Assembly: GCA_965278965.1 (NCBI GenBank)
Contig: OZ257127.1
Span: forward strand, 1,426,001 to 1,490,000
Length of the DNA stretch: 64,000 nucleotides
Direction: 5' to 3'
Source: UBA10649 sp965278965
GTDB lineage: Bacteria; Actinomycetota; Actinomycetes; S36-B12
This document shows, in pieces, positions 7,831-16,509 of the stretch. Position 1 is the first letter of the stretch. Every line of letters begins with the position of its first letter. A program made the position numbers and the translations under genes. A model generated the notes under the pieces. It had not been told where the DNA came from and ran no database searches. It worked only from the letters and a program-made list of their open reading frames with translations.

Positions 7831-8727
7831 ATGGGCGAGGTCGTCGGAGCGGGACTGCTGTCGCACGTCCCGACCATCATGCTTCCGCGCGAGACCCGGC
7901 TCGAGCTCAACGAGGGCAAGGAGATCTCCCTCGTGCCCGCGCTCGAGCGCCTCCGCCGGGAGAAGTTCGAGACGCTCGACTACGACACCGTCCTCGTCCT
8001 GGACTCCCACTGGTTCACCACGGTCGAGTTCGTCGTGGCGTCGCACGGGCGTCGGGCCGGCCTGTTCACCGCGGAGGAGCTCCCGCGCGGCATGTGCCGT
8101 ATCCCCTACGAGTGGCGCGGCGACCCGGAGCTCGCGCAGTCGATCGCCTCGTTCGCCGACACCCACGGCACGTGGATCACGCCGATCGACGACGAGTACC
8201 TCCCCCTGTACTACCCGTCGCTCAACCTGTGGTCCTACCTCGGCAAGGGGCTGGACAAGCAGTGGCTCTCGATGAGCGTCTGCCAGACGGGCGAGACGGA
8301 CGACTTCCTCCGGGTGGGCCGGGCGATCGGCGATGCGATCGCGCAGACCGACCGGAAGGTCATCGTGATCGCGACGGGCTCGATGTCGCACACCTTCTAC
8401 AAGCTGAAGGAGCTGCGCAAGCACGAGTCCAGCGACCCGGCGCACATCATCAGCCAGAAGGCCCGCGACATGGACCACGAACGCCTGCAGTGGTTCTTCG
8501 AGGGCCGGCACGACCGCGTGATCGAGACGATGCCGGAGTTCCTCGCCGTCCGGCCGGAGGGCATGTTCGCCCACTACCTGATGATGGCGGCCGCGCTCGG
8601 TGAGGCCGACTTCGCCGCCCCCGGCGTCCAGTACGGCGACTACGAGAACTCGATCGGCACCAGCCAGGTCCACGTGTGGTTCGATCGGCCGTCGTCGGGG
8701 TGGGCACGGACAGGAGCCGCTGCATGA
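7831..8727 (+). CDS. Class III extradiol ring-cleavage dioxygenase (LigB/HpaD-like)
   Basis: A 298-residue protein of the LigB superfamily. Metal-site-type motifs appear in order: LLSHVPT near the N-terminus, LDSHWFTT, and TGSMSHTF in the second half, which is the pattern of class III non-heme Fe(II) extradiol dioxygenases such as homoprotocatechuate 2,3-dioxygenase. These cleave a catechol ring next to the diol to give a semialdehyde. ATG 7831 has GGAGG 9 bases upstream; the ATG at 7816 lies inside the preceding gene. Flanking ALDH and FAH-family genes support a complete meta-cleavage segment. The aromatic substrate is inferred, not seen. Confidence 0.88.
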   Translation: MGEVVGAGLLSHVPTIMLPRETRLELNEGKEISLVPALERLRREKFETLDYDTVLVLDSHWFTTVEFVVASHGRRAGLFTAEELPRGMCRIPYEWRGDPELAQSIASFADTHGTWITPIDDEYLPLYYPSLNLWSYLGKGLDKQWLSMSVCQTGETDDFLRVGRAIGDAIAQTDRKVIVIATGSMSHTFYKLKELRKHESSDPAHIISQKARDMDHERLQWFFEGRHDRVIETMPEFLAVRPEGMFAHYLMMAAALGEADFAAPGVQYGDYENSIGTSQVHVWFDRPSSGWARTGAAA

Positions 8728-9602
8728 GCGAGTACCGCCGGATCCTCCTCGGGGGGTCACCGGTTCTGACGACCCGGCACGGTGACGAGCTCGTTGCTCC
8801 CGACGGCCGGGTCGTCGGCATCGACGACGCGATCCACCTGCCGCCATGCGAGCCGACGAAGATCATCGCCGTCCACCTCAACTACGACTCGCGCACGGCG
8901 GAGTTCATGACACGGCTCCCCCCGGCGCCGACGTACTTCCACAAGCCGATCACGGCGCTCAACGGCCACCGAGGCGACGTCGTCCGTCCGCAGCGCTGCA
9001 AGTGGCTGAACTACGAGGGCGAGATCGTCATCGTTATCGGCCGCACCTGCCGCAACATCTCCCCCGACCAGGCGGCCGACTACATCGCCGGCTACACGGT
9101 CGGCAACGACTACGGGCTGCACGACTTCCGCGACACCGACGCCGGGTCCATGCTCCGGGTCAAGGGGGCGGACACGCTCGCCCCGATCGGCCCGGGCCTC
9201 GTGACGGACTGGGACTTCCGCGGAAAGCGCATCCGCACGCTCGTCAACGGCGAGGTCAAGCAGGACGGCTCGACCGACGAGATGGAATGGGACATGCACT
9301 ACCTCGTCGCCGATATCGCCCGCACCATCACGCTCGTCCCCGGAGACATCCTCTTCTCCGGCACGCCGGCGAACTCCCGCACGGTGTACCCGGGCGACGT
9401 TGTCGAGGTCGAGGTCGAGGGCCTCGGGACGCTCTCGAACACGATCGTCGAAGGCCCGACGCCGATCCGCGACGACGTGGGCGCCCAGCCCACCGAGAGC
9501 GAGGAGGTCATCTCCACCGCCCAGGGCGGAGACTGGGAGTTCCGCGGGATCCGCACGCCGTCGAAGGACCTCTACCCATCAACGATCGAGGAGCCGCAGT
9601 GA
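8724..9602 (+). CDS. Fumarylacetoacetate hydrolase family protein (HpaG-like)
   Basis: A 292-residue FAH-domain enzyme. The metal-binding acidic residues are in NYEGEIVIVIG and in the GYTVGNDYGLHD segment, and the C-terminal FSGTPANSR and GDVVEVEVEGLGTL blocks are typical. Family members hydrolyse C-C bonds or act as decarboxylase/isomerase on 2-oxo-dienoates in meta-cleavage pathways, for example HpaG. ATG 8724 overlaps the previous stop as ATGA, indicating translational coupling. It should act on the product of the dioxygenase and aldehyde dehydrogenase upstream in the operon. Confidence 0.9.
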   Translation: MSEYRRILLGGSPVLTTRHGDELVAPDGRVVGIDDAIHLPPCEPTKIIAVHLNYDSRTAEFMTRLPPAPTYFHKPITALNGHRGDVVRPQRCKWLNYEGEIVIVIGRTCRNISPDQAADYIAGYTVGNDYGLHDFRDTDAGSMLRVKGADTLAPIGPGLVTDWDFRGKRIRTLVNGEVKQDGSTDEMEWDMHYLVADIARTITLVPGDILFSGTPANSRTVYPGDVVEVEVEGLGTLSNTIVEGPTPIRDDVGAQPTESEEVISTAQGGDWEFRGIRTPSKDLYPSTIEEPQ

Positions 9603-9790
9603 CCGTCAAGGTGTTCGTCGACATGGACAAGTGCCAGCACTACGGCCAGTGCTGCTTCGAGGCGGAGGACATCTTCCAGCTCGACGACGAGGGAAAGCTG
9701 CTGTACGTCGCCGAAGCCGACGACAGCCGACGCGATGACATCGAGAGCGCGGCCGACGTGTGCCCGATGCAGGCGATCTCGGTCGAGTAG
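9599..9790 (+). CDS. 3Fe-4S ferredoxin (P450-type)
   Basis: A 63-residue ferredoxin starting at GTG 9599, which overlaps the previous stop by 4 bases. The cluster ligands are Cys12, Cys18 and Cys55 (Cys-Pro). The position of the second Cys of a 4Fe-4S motif is Tyr15 (C-x2-Y-x2-C), which marks the 3Fe-4S class used by actinobacterial P450s. Cys19 is an extra cysteine next to a ligand. It probably carries electrons from the reductase encoded next to the P450 at 3628-4872. Confidence 0.92.
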   Translation: MTVKVFVDMDKCQHYGQCCFEAEDIFQLDDEGKLLYVAEADDSRRDDIESAADVCPMQAISVE

Positions 9791-9798
9791 GCGCTCAC

Positions 9799-10980
9799 AT
9801 GAGCTCGGTCGTCATCGTCGGAGCCGGCCTCGGCGGGCTTAGGGCCGCGGAGGCGCTGCGCGCCAACGGGTTCGCCGGGACCGTGACGGTGGTCGGGGAC
9901 GAGGAGCACCTGCCCTACAACCGGCCGCCCCTGTCCAAGGAAGCCCTCGCCGGCGGCGTCGACATCACCGGCCTGGAGTTCCGCCGGAAGGCGAGCATCG
10001 ACGACGTCACCTGGCACCTTGGCTCCGGTGCCGTCGCGAGCGACCTGGCTGCCCGCACGGTCACCCTCGCCGACGGCTCGGTCCTGACCTTCGACGGCCT
10101 CGTCGTCGCCTCCGGCATCCGACCCCGTCGGCTCCCCATCCCGGGGCCGTCCGCGGGCCGGCACGTCCTTCGCACCGCGGCAGACGCCCGCGCGCTGCGC
10201 GACCTGCTCACCCCCGGCACCCACGTGCTCATCATGGGAGCCGGCTTCATCGGCTGCGAGACGGCCGCGACCGCCCGGGCGCTCGGGGCCGAGGTCGCCA
10301 TCGTGGCGATCGACGAGCAGCCGATGATCCGTCCGCTGGGCGCGGCTCTCGGCGCCGGCATGCGCCGGCGGCATGAGGAGCACGGCGTCCGCATGCACCT
10401 GGCCCACACGATCGACCGCTTCGAGGGCGATGGCCGTGTGGAGGCGGCCGTCCTGAGCGACGGGACCGAGCTGCCGGCCGACCTCGTGATCGAGGCGGTC
10501 GGGTCCGTGACGAACGCCGAGTGGCTCGCCGGCAACGACCTCGACCTCAGCGACGGGCTGCTCACCGACAGCGCCATGCAGGTGGCGACCGACCGGGCCC
10601 CGGTGGTCGCGGTGGGCGACATCGCCCGCCACCCCAACGCGCTCTTCGGGCCGGTCGCCCGCCGGGTCGAGCACTGGAACATGCCGACGGAGACCGGCCG
10701 GCGGGCCGGCGCGACGCTCGCCACCCTCCTCGCCGGCCACGAGCCGGACCGCGCTCCCTTCACGGCGATGCCGTCGTTCTGGTCCGACCAGTACCACCAC
10801 AAGCTCCAGTCGTTCGGGATGCCCGGGCTCGGCGACCGCATCGAGCTCGTCGAGGGCGACGTCGACGGGCCGTGCATCGTCGAGTACCACGACGCCGCGG
10901 GGCTCGTCGGCGTCGTCGGGGTCGACCGGACCCAGGAGCTCGCACCGTACCGCCGCCTGCTCGCGACCCGGGCGGCCTGA
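9799..10980 (+). CDS. FAD-dependent ferredoxin reductase
   Basis: A 393-residue pyridine-nucleotide-disulfide-type reductase of the putidaredoxin-reductase family. An FAD-binding GAGLGG lies at the N-terminus, YNRPPLSKE follows, and NAD(P)-binding MGAGFIGCE lies near residue 150. AVGDIARHPN closes the FAD site, and a C-terminal reductase domain (FWSDQY..LQSFG) is present. The chosen ATG 9799 is 9 bases after the ferredoxin stop. Linkage to the ferredoxin and the nearby P450 indicates a class I electron-transfer chain (NAD(P)H, reductase, ferredoxin, P450). Confidence 0.93.
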   Translation: MSSVVIVGAGLGGLRAAEALRANGFAGTVTVVGDEEHLPYNRPPLSKEALAGGVDITGLEFRRKASIDDVTWHLGSGAVASDLAARTVTLADGSVLTFDGLVVASGIRPRRLPIPGPSAGRHVLRTAADARALRDLLTPGTHVLIMGAGFIGCETAATARALGAEVAIVAIDEQPMIRPLGAALGAGMRRRHEEHGVRMHLAHTIDRFEGDGRVEAAVLSDGTELPADLVIEAVGSVTNAEWLAGNDLDLSDGLLTDSAMQVATDRAPVVAVGDIARHPNALFGPVARRVEHWNMPTETGRRAGATLATLLAGHEPDRAPFTAMPSFWSDQYHHKLQSFGMPGLGDRIELVEGDVDGPCIVEYHDAAGLVGVVGVDRTQELAPYRRLLATRAA

Positions 10981-10982
10981 TC

Positions 10983-12392
10983 GTGACGCGCCCCCTGAGC
11001 CTGGGCGACCAGCGCGACGCCGCGCTCGCGTGCGCTACCGGCATCGTCGCGAAGGCATGGCGGGAGTTCGACACGCCCCGTGACGTGGAGACGGAGACCG
11101 GCCCGGAGCTGCTCGCCGTGCTCGACGAGCCGCTACCGACCGCTCCCGGCGACGTCATCGCCGACCTCGAGCTCGCGGGCGACATCCTGGACGCCTCGCT
11201 CTCCCAGGCCCGACCCCGGTACCTCGCCTACATCGGCTCGAGCGGGCTCGAGGTCGGCGCGCTCGCCGACCTCCTCGCCCACTCCTACGACGTCAACCTC
11301 GCCCTCGAGGCGAAGGCCGCGACCCGCCTCGAGCGTCAGGCCGTCAGCTGGCTCGCGCAGTTCCTCGGCTTCCCGGCGACCGCCGGCTCGTTCACCAGCG
11401 GCGGCACGATCAGCAACCTCACCGGCCTCGCCGCCGCGCGCGAGCGCGCGCTCCCCGGCAGCCGCGCCACCGGCATGCACGGCCACCGGGTCGCGGTCTA
11501 CGCGTCGGTCGAGGCGCACTACTCGGTCACGCGCGCCGCTGAGCTGCTGGGCATCGGCCGGGACTGGGTCCGCGGCGTCGCCATCGACGACCAGCGTCGG
11601 ATGCGGCCCGACGACCTCGCCGCCCGCATCGATGCCGACGTCGACGCCGGCATCGTGCCGATCGCTGTCGTCGCGTCCGCCGGCACGACGCTCACCGGTG
11701 CCGTCGACCCGATCGGCGCGATCGCCGATGTGTGCCAGCCCCGCGGGGTGTGGCTCCACGTGGACGGTGCCTACGGGCTGCCTGCGTCGACAACCTCGGC
11801 CGCCCCGTTGTTCGCCGGGCTCGACCGGGTCGACTCCCTCGGCGTCGACGCACACAAGTGGATGTTCGTGCCCAAGGCGTGCAGCGCGGTCCTCGTCCGC
11901 TGGACGGCCGACCTCTCGTCCACGTTCGGGCACAACGAGGCGTACATCCCGCACGAGGGCGGCGAGCTCAACGCCGTCGACGTGACACTGGAGTACTCCC
12001 GGCCGTTCCGGGCGCTGAAGCTGTGGCTCGCGCTCCGGGTGCACGGCGCCGACGCCTTCCGCGACGCGATCGAGGGCAACCTCCAGCAGGCACGGCTCCT
12101 CTACCGGCTCGCCGGCGAGCGGGCGGACTTCCAGACGCGCGAGCATCCCCCTCAGCTGTCGATCGTCCCGATCCGGCACCGGGTCGACGGGTGCCCGGAC
12201 GTCGACGCGCACAACGCCGAGCTGTGCCGCGCGATGCAGCGCGACGGCCGGGTGTACGTGTCGCCGGCAGTCATCGACGGCGAGATCTGGCTGCGCCCGT
12301 GCTTCACGAACTTCCGCACGACGTTGGACGACGTGCACGTCACCGTCGCCGTGGCGGCCGAGCTCGGCACCGCCATCTGCCCGACCCACTGA
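10983..12392 (+). CDS. Group II PLP-dependent amino-acid decarboxylase
   Basis: A 469-residue fold-type I PLP enzyme of the aromatic-L-amino-acid/DOPA decarboxylase group. The PLP lysine is K292 in DAHKWMF, HVDGAYGLPA supplies the Asp that contacts the PLP nitrogen, and SGGTISNLTGL is the usual phosphate-binding region. It begins at GTG 10983, 2 bases after the reductase stop. Members decarboxylate tyrosine, DOPA, tryptophan, diaminobutyrate or glutamate; some insect and plant members act as amine-oxidising aldehyde synthases. A decarboxylase in an operon with catechol cleavage suggests an aromatic amino acid or its derivative as a substrate (inference). Confidence 0.88.
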   Translation: MTRPLSLGDQRDAALACATGIVAKAWREFDTPRDVETETGPELLAVLDEPLPTAPGDVIADLELAGDILDASLSQARPRYLAYIGSSGLEVGALADLLAHSYDVNLALEAKAATRLERQAVSWLAQFLGFPATAGSFTSGGTISNLTGLAAARERALPGSRATGMHGHRVAVYASVEAHYSVTRAAELLGIGRDWVRGVAIDDQRRMRPDDLAARIDADVDAGIVPIAVVASAGTTLTGAVDPIGAIADVCQPRGVWLHVDGAYGLPASTTSAAPLFAGLDRVDSLGVDAHKWMFVPKACSAVLVRWTADLSSTFGHNEAYIPHEGGELNAVDVTLEYSRPFRALKLWLALRVHGADAFRDAIEGNLQQARLLYRLAGERADFQTREHPPQLSIVPIRHRVDGCPDVDAHNAELCRAMQRDGRVYVSPAVIDGEIWLRPCFTNFRTTLDDVHVTVAVAAELGTAICPTH

Positions 12393-12423
12393 GGCCGGCT
12401 CGCCCGTTGGATATGGTCCACGA

Positions 12424-13971
12424 ATGGCCGACGGTCCGGGGTCGACGACGGACGGCGTCGTGTTCCCCGAGGGCGGGGACGGCCGCCGGAGCACGACGGC
12501 GACCGGTCGCGCCGTGTTCGCCGACGCCGCCCGGACCGCCGACCCGGCCCTCGCCGCCCGGATCGAGCACACCTCCGACTGGCGCCGCGGGTACCTGGGC
12601 CCGCTGCGCGACCTCGTCCGCGTAGCCGCGACCCACCCCGACGCCGCGGTGAGCATCTCCCGGGACGGCGTCCGTTCGGCGCAGCGACGGTTCGAGTTCG
12701 TGCGCGCCGGCGAGCGCAGCACGGTCCCCGACGCTATGGAGCGCTACACCGCACCCGGGCTGGCCTCCGTGACCGTGCGAGGTGCGGCGCCTCCCGAGGC
12801 GGAGCTGACCCTGCCGTACAAGGGTCGACGGCTGTTCGGCGACGACCTTCGGCGTCAGGTCGACGCCTGGGTCGCCGCCGGGGTGGCCGAGCCCGGGGTC
12901 GCCGAGGCGGTCGACCTCCTCATGGCCAACCCGGGCTGGCTCGACCTTCGCGACCTCGACATCGCCGTCCTCGGTGCCGGCGCGGAGATGGGCCCGACGC
13001 GGTCCCTCCTCCGATGGGGTGCGCGGGTGCACGCCGTCGACCTGGCCCGCACCGACCTGTGGGCACGCCTGATCGAGACGACGCGCAACACCGCCGGCTC
13101 GCTGCGGGTGCCGATCCGCCTCGGAGCGGACGGCACTCCACCTTTCGTGGTCGGCGGCGTCGTCCACCCCGACGATGACGCGACCGTCGCGGCCCGGGCC
13201 GGTGCCGACCTCATCTCCCAGGCTCCTGAGATCGCGACCTGGCTCGACGAGATCGACCAGCCGTTCGTGCTCGGCACCTACGCGTACGCCGACGGCGCGA
13301 CCCATGTCCTCCTGAGCGTTGCCGCCGACGCGGTCGCCGAGCGCCTGCGCGGCGGCCGCGACGACCTCACGCTCGCCTACTTGGCCACGCCGACCGACGT
13401 GTTCGCCGTCCCGATGGACGTCGTGTCGGACTCGCGTCGACGATGGAGCACGCGGGGGGTCAGCGGGCTCCTGCAGAGCCCGCTGCGGCTCCTGCGCCAG
13501 TTCGAGCCGAACTACCCGACGACGTACGTCGACGACGACGGACGGGAGTTCGGCCTCTGCGACACGCTCGTGTCGCAGCAAGGCCCGAACTACGCGCTCG
13601 CGAAGCGGCTTCAGCGCTGGCGCGCCATCGCTGCGCGCGCGGACGGCGTCCCGGTGTCGATCAACCTCGCCCCGGCGACGCGGACGCGATCGGTCGTCCG
13701 CAACCGAGCCCTCGCCGCGGCCTACGCCGGTGCCGGCCGCTTCGGCGTCGAGGTCTTCGAGCCGGGCACGTCCACCGCCCTGATGGCGGCCCTCCTCGTC
13801 CACGACCTTCGCAACCCGGCGGCACCGACCAACCCCGCGACCGACCTGCAGGGCCCGATGGAGCTGTTCACCCGCAACGCGACGCACGGCGGGCTCTGGC
13901 GGGCCGCGTACGCCCCGCGCAGCGTGCTCGGCGTGGCCGCCGTCCTCGGGATGTTCGAGGCCCGGGCGTGA
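12424..13971 (+). CDS. Uncharacterised 515-residue protein with a Rossmann-like nucleotide-binding motif
   Basis: I do not recognise a characterised family. Residues 128-140 (LTLPYKGRRLFGD) look like a conserved substrate loop. Residues 179-191 contain AVLGAGAEMGP, a glycine-rich loop followed by RWGARVHAVDL, which fits a beta-alpha-beta NAD(P)- or SAM-binding Rossmann unit in the middle of the protein. Later blocks FVLGTYAYADGATHV and VSQQGPNYALAKRLQRW look conserved. There is no signal peptide and no membrane span. It sits between the PLP decarboxylase (31-base gap) and the ThDP enzyme (its stop overlaps their GTG). This placement makes it an integral pathway enzyme, perhaps a dehydrogenase or ligase. 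Confidence 0.75.
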   Translation: MADGPGSTTDGVVFPEGGDGRRSTTATGRAVFADAARTADPALAARIEHTSDWRRGYLGPLRDLVRVAATHPDAAVSISRDGVRSAQRRFEFVRAGERSTVPDAMERYTAPGLASVTVRGAAPPEAELTLPYKGRRLFGDDLRRQVDAWVAAGVAEPGVAEAVDLLMANPGWLDLRDLDIAVLGAGAEMGPTRSLLRWGARVHAVDLARTDLWARLIETTRNTAGSLRVPIRLGADGTPPFVVGGVVHPDDDATVAARAGADLISQAPEIATWLDEIDQPFVLGTYAYADGATHVLLSVAADAVAERLRGGRDDLTLAYLATPTDVFAVPMDVVSDSRRRWSTRGVSGLLQSPLRLLRQFEPNYPTTYVDDDGREFGLCDTLVSQQGPNYALAKRLQRWRAIAARADGVPVSINLAPATRTRSVVRNRALAAAYAGAGRFGVEVFEPGTSTALMAALLVHDLRNPAAPTNPATDLQGPMELFTRNATHGGLWRAAYAPRSVLGVAAVLGMFEARA

Positions 13972-15614
13972 CTGCGGGCGGCCGGTCGGTCGCCGGGGCG
14001 ATGCTCGAGCTGCTCGGCCAGCACGGCACGCGTCAGGTGTTCGGCATCCCGGGGGTCCACAACCTCCCGTTCTGGGACGTCGACGCCGCCGTCGCGCCGA
14101 CGATCGTCGGGGTCCGGCACGAGCAGACGGCCGGGTACGCGGCGGACGCCTCCTACCGGACGAGCGGCACACCGTCGGCGGCGCTCGTGACCAGCGGACC
14201 CGGCACGGCGAACGTCGTGACGGCGTTCGGGGAGGCGTACGTCAGCGGCTCCCCCGTCATCGTGCTGGCCAGCGAGGTCGCGATGTCGCATCGCGCGGCC
14301 GGCGGCCCGCGCGGGCTGCTGCACGAGATGCACGACCAGGGGGCGATGTTCGAGGCGTTCGGCGCGACGGCCCGGTCAGCGCGGACCCGGCAGGAGGCCG
14401 TCGCCTCCACGGTCCTCGCCCTGCGCGACGCGTGGGGTCCGCCCGCGCGCGGCAGCTACGTCGGCGTCCCGACCGACGTCCTCAGCGAGGAGTGGACCGC
14501 CTCCGTGCCTCACCTGCCCCGACTGCCGGCTCCGGGCGCCGACCCGCACGACGTCGGCGTGCTCGCGGAGCTCATCGGGGCGTCCGAGCGCGTCGTCCTG
14601 TGGCTCGGGGGCGGCGTCGTCGCCGCGGGCGCGGAGGCGGCGGCCCGTGCGCTCGCCCACCGGCTCGGGTCGCCCGTCCTGACGAGCTACGCCGGCCGGG
14701 GTCTGCTGGCCGGCGACCCGCTGCTCGTCGACGCGCCCGTCCACGAGCCGGAGGTGGCGGCCGTCCTCGCCGAGGCCGACCTGCTGGTCGTCCTCGGCTC
14801 GTCCTTCGACGGAATGAACACGAAGAACTGGCGCATCCCGTTGCCGCCACGGCGCGCGGTCGTCACGCTCGGCGAGATCGTGCGGCGGACGGTCGACTTC
14901 GACGTCTGCATCGACGCCGATGTGGCGCTGACGCTCGCAGCGCTCGAGGAGACCCTTGACGAGGACGGCACGCCCGCGCGTCCGCCGTGGACCGACGTCC
15001 GCCGGATCCGCGCCCAGGTGCTCTCCCGTCTCGCCGCCGATCCGCTCACATCGGTCGCCGTGGAGTGGGTGGAGCAAGTGGCTCGCGGCTGGCCCGACGC
15101 GGGTGCGGTCGTGTGCGACATGGCCGTGGGGGGCTACTGGGTGGGCGGGTACACGTCGCAGCCGCGACCTCGACGCCTCGTGCACGCGATCGGGTGGGGG
15201 ACGCTGGGCTTCGCCCTGCCGGCGGCGATCGGGCCGGCGGCGGGCGGGATCGCGACGCTGGCCGTGTGCGGGGACGGCGGCCCGATGTTCGCCCTCGGGG
15301 AGCTCGCGACGATGGCCCAGGAGTCGCTGCCGGTCACGGTCCTCATCGTCGACGACGCCGGCTACGGGATGCTCCGCTACGACCAGGAGGTCGCGGGCCT
15401 CCGCGAACGCGGCGTCGACCTGCTGACCCCTGACTGGTCGGCGCTCGCCGGCTCGTTCGGCATCACGACCCAGACCGTCGAGCACGTCGGCGAGGTGGGC
15501 GCCGCACTCGCCCGGGCACACGAGGCGAACCTGCGCGGCGAACCCCGCGTCGTCGTGTGGCGGCACCGCCTGTACCCGCCGCGGACCCAGTCACCGCGCT
15601 GGTCCGAGGACTGA
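13968..15614 (+). CDS. Thiamine diphosphate-dependent enzyme (acetolactate synthase / 2-oxo acid decarboxylase-like)
   Basis: A 548-residue three-domain ThDP enzyme. The pyrimidine-domain Glu52 is in GVRHEQTAG, and SGPGTANV is the classic N-terminal block. The cofactor motif starts at GDG 435-437, but the usual terminal Asn-Asn is Asp462-Asp463 (IVDDAGYGM). The N-terminal GIPGVHNLPFW recalls 5-guanidino-2-oxopentanoate decarboxylase and benzoylformate decarboxylase more than biosynthetic acetolactate synthase. GTG 13968 overlaps the previous stop. It is the last gene of the operon and could decarboxylate a 2-oxo acid to an aldehyde for the ALDH (inference). Confidence 0.87.
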   Translation: MTAGGRSVAGAMLELLGQHGTRQVFGIPGVHNLPFWDVDAAVAPTIVGVRHEQTAGYAADASYRTSGTPSAALVTSGPGTANVVTAFGEAYVSGSPVIVLASEVAMSHRAAGGPRGLLHEMHDQGAMFEAFGATARSARTRQEAVASTVLALRDAWGPPARGSYVGVPTDVLSEEWTASVPHLPRLPAPGADPHDVGVLAELIGASERVVLWLGGGVVAAGAEAAARALAHRLGSPVLTSYAGRGLLAGDPLLVDAPVHEPEVAAVLAEADLLVVLGSSFDGMNTKNWRIPLPPRRAVVTLGEIVRRTVDFDVCIDADVALTLAALEETLDEDGTPARPPWTDVRRIRAQVLSRLAADPLTSVAVEWVEQVARGWPDAGAVVCDMAVGGYWVGGYTSQPRPRRLVHAIGWGTLGFALPAAIGPAAGGIATLAVCGDGGPMFALGELATMAQESLPVTVLIVDDAGYGMLRYDQEVAGLRERGVDLLTPDWSALAGSFGITTQTVEHVGEVGAALARAHEANLRGEPRVVVWRHRLYPPRTQSPRWSED

Positions 15615-15653
15615 CCAGACCGCGGCCGCGGCACCCGTCGTAGGCTCCCCGCC

Positions 15654-16493
15654 ATGCGCAGCCGTCCCGTCGCCGCCGCGGCGGCTACCGCGTGCCTGGG
15701 CGCACTGCTCCTGGCCGGCGCATCCCCCGCACGGGCGGCCGAGCCGGTGCCGACCGCGAGCGCGACGGCCGAGCCCGCACCATCGCCGACCGCGAGCCCG
15801 GAGCCTGCGCCGGACCCGACAGCAGCACCAGTCCCGGCCCCGACGACCGTGCCCACCCCGACGACCGTGCCCGCCGCGCGGCCAGCCAGCCGGCTCCCGC
15901 TTCGTGCCGGCGCGCACGGCTGGCGGGTGGGCCTGCTGCAGGACCGCCTGGCGTGGCTGGGCTACGAGATCACCGCCGGCAGCCGCGACGCGCAGACCAT
16001 GGGGGCGGACACGGTGGCCGCCGTCAAGGCGCTGCAGGCGAAATGGGGCTACCGGCCGACCGGCGTCGTCGGCGATGCCACCTGGGCTCTGGTCCGGCAG
16101 AAGGCCGGCACCGTCGGCCGGCTGCCGGCGGCCTGCCGGCACGAGCTGGTCGTGTGCATCGACAAGTCGACGCGCCTGGTGCGCCTGGTGGACGACGGCG
16201 ACGTCGAGATCACCCTCGACGCCCGCTTCGGTTTCACCGGCGCCGAGACACGGGAGGGCTCGTTCCGCGTGGCCCGCAAGAGCCGCGACCATGTGTCGTC
16301 GCTCTACCGGACGTGGATGCCCTTCGCGATGTTCTTCAGTGGGGGCCAGGCGGTCCACTACTCGCCGTACTTCGCGCGCGACGGCTACCGCGGCGGATCG
16401 CACGGATGCGTCAACCTGCGCGACTACCGCGGCGCGCGCTGGCTGTTCGACCACGTGCCCCTGGGCACCACGGTCCACGTCTATCGGTCCTGA
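15654..16493 (+). CDS. Secreted L,D-transpeptidase with peptidoglycan-binding domain
   Basis: A 279-residue exported protein. A signal peptide spans about residues 1-28 (AAAAATACLGALLLAGASPARA). A Pro/Thr/Ala-rich linker reaches residue 80, a PG_binding_1-like repeat follows (HGWRVGLLQDRLAWLGY ... TGVVGDATWALV), and a YkuD catalytic domain ends the protein. The YkuD motif HYSPYF...GSHGCVNLRD carries Cys252 as nucleophile. Such enzymes make 3-3 cross-links or attach proteins to peptidoglycan outside the membrane. It lies just downstream of the catabolic operon (39-base gap), but its role is unrelated. A hairpin follows it. Confidence 0.92.
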   Translation: MRSRPVAAAAATACLGALLLAGASPARAAEPVPTASATAEPAPSPTASPEPAPDPTAAPVPAPTTVPTPTTVPAARPASRLPLRAGAHGWRVGLLQDRLAWLGYEITAGSRDAQTMGADTVAAVKALQAKWGYRPTGVVGDATWALVRQKAGTVGRLPAACRHELVVCIDKSTRLVRLVDDGDVEITLDARFGFTGAETREGSFRVARKSRDHVSSLYRTWMPFAMFFSGGQAVHYSPYFARDGYRGGSHGCVNLRDYRGARWLFDHVPLGTTVHVYRS

Positions 16494-16509
16494 CGACCGG
16501 CCAAAGGGA

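Noticed and set aside
10521..10982. Extending the PLP decarboxylase upstream to 10521
   Set aside because: The added codons are the shadow of the ferredoxin reductase gene; family similarity begins after GTG 10983.
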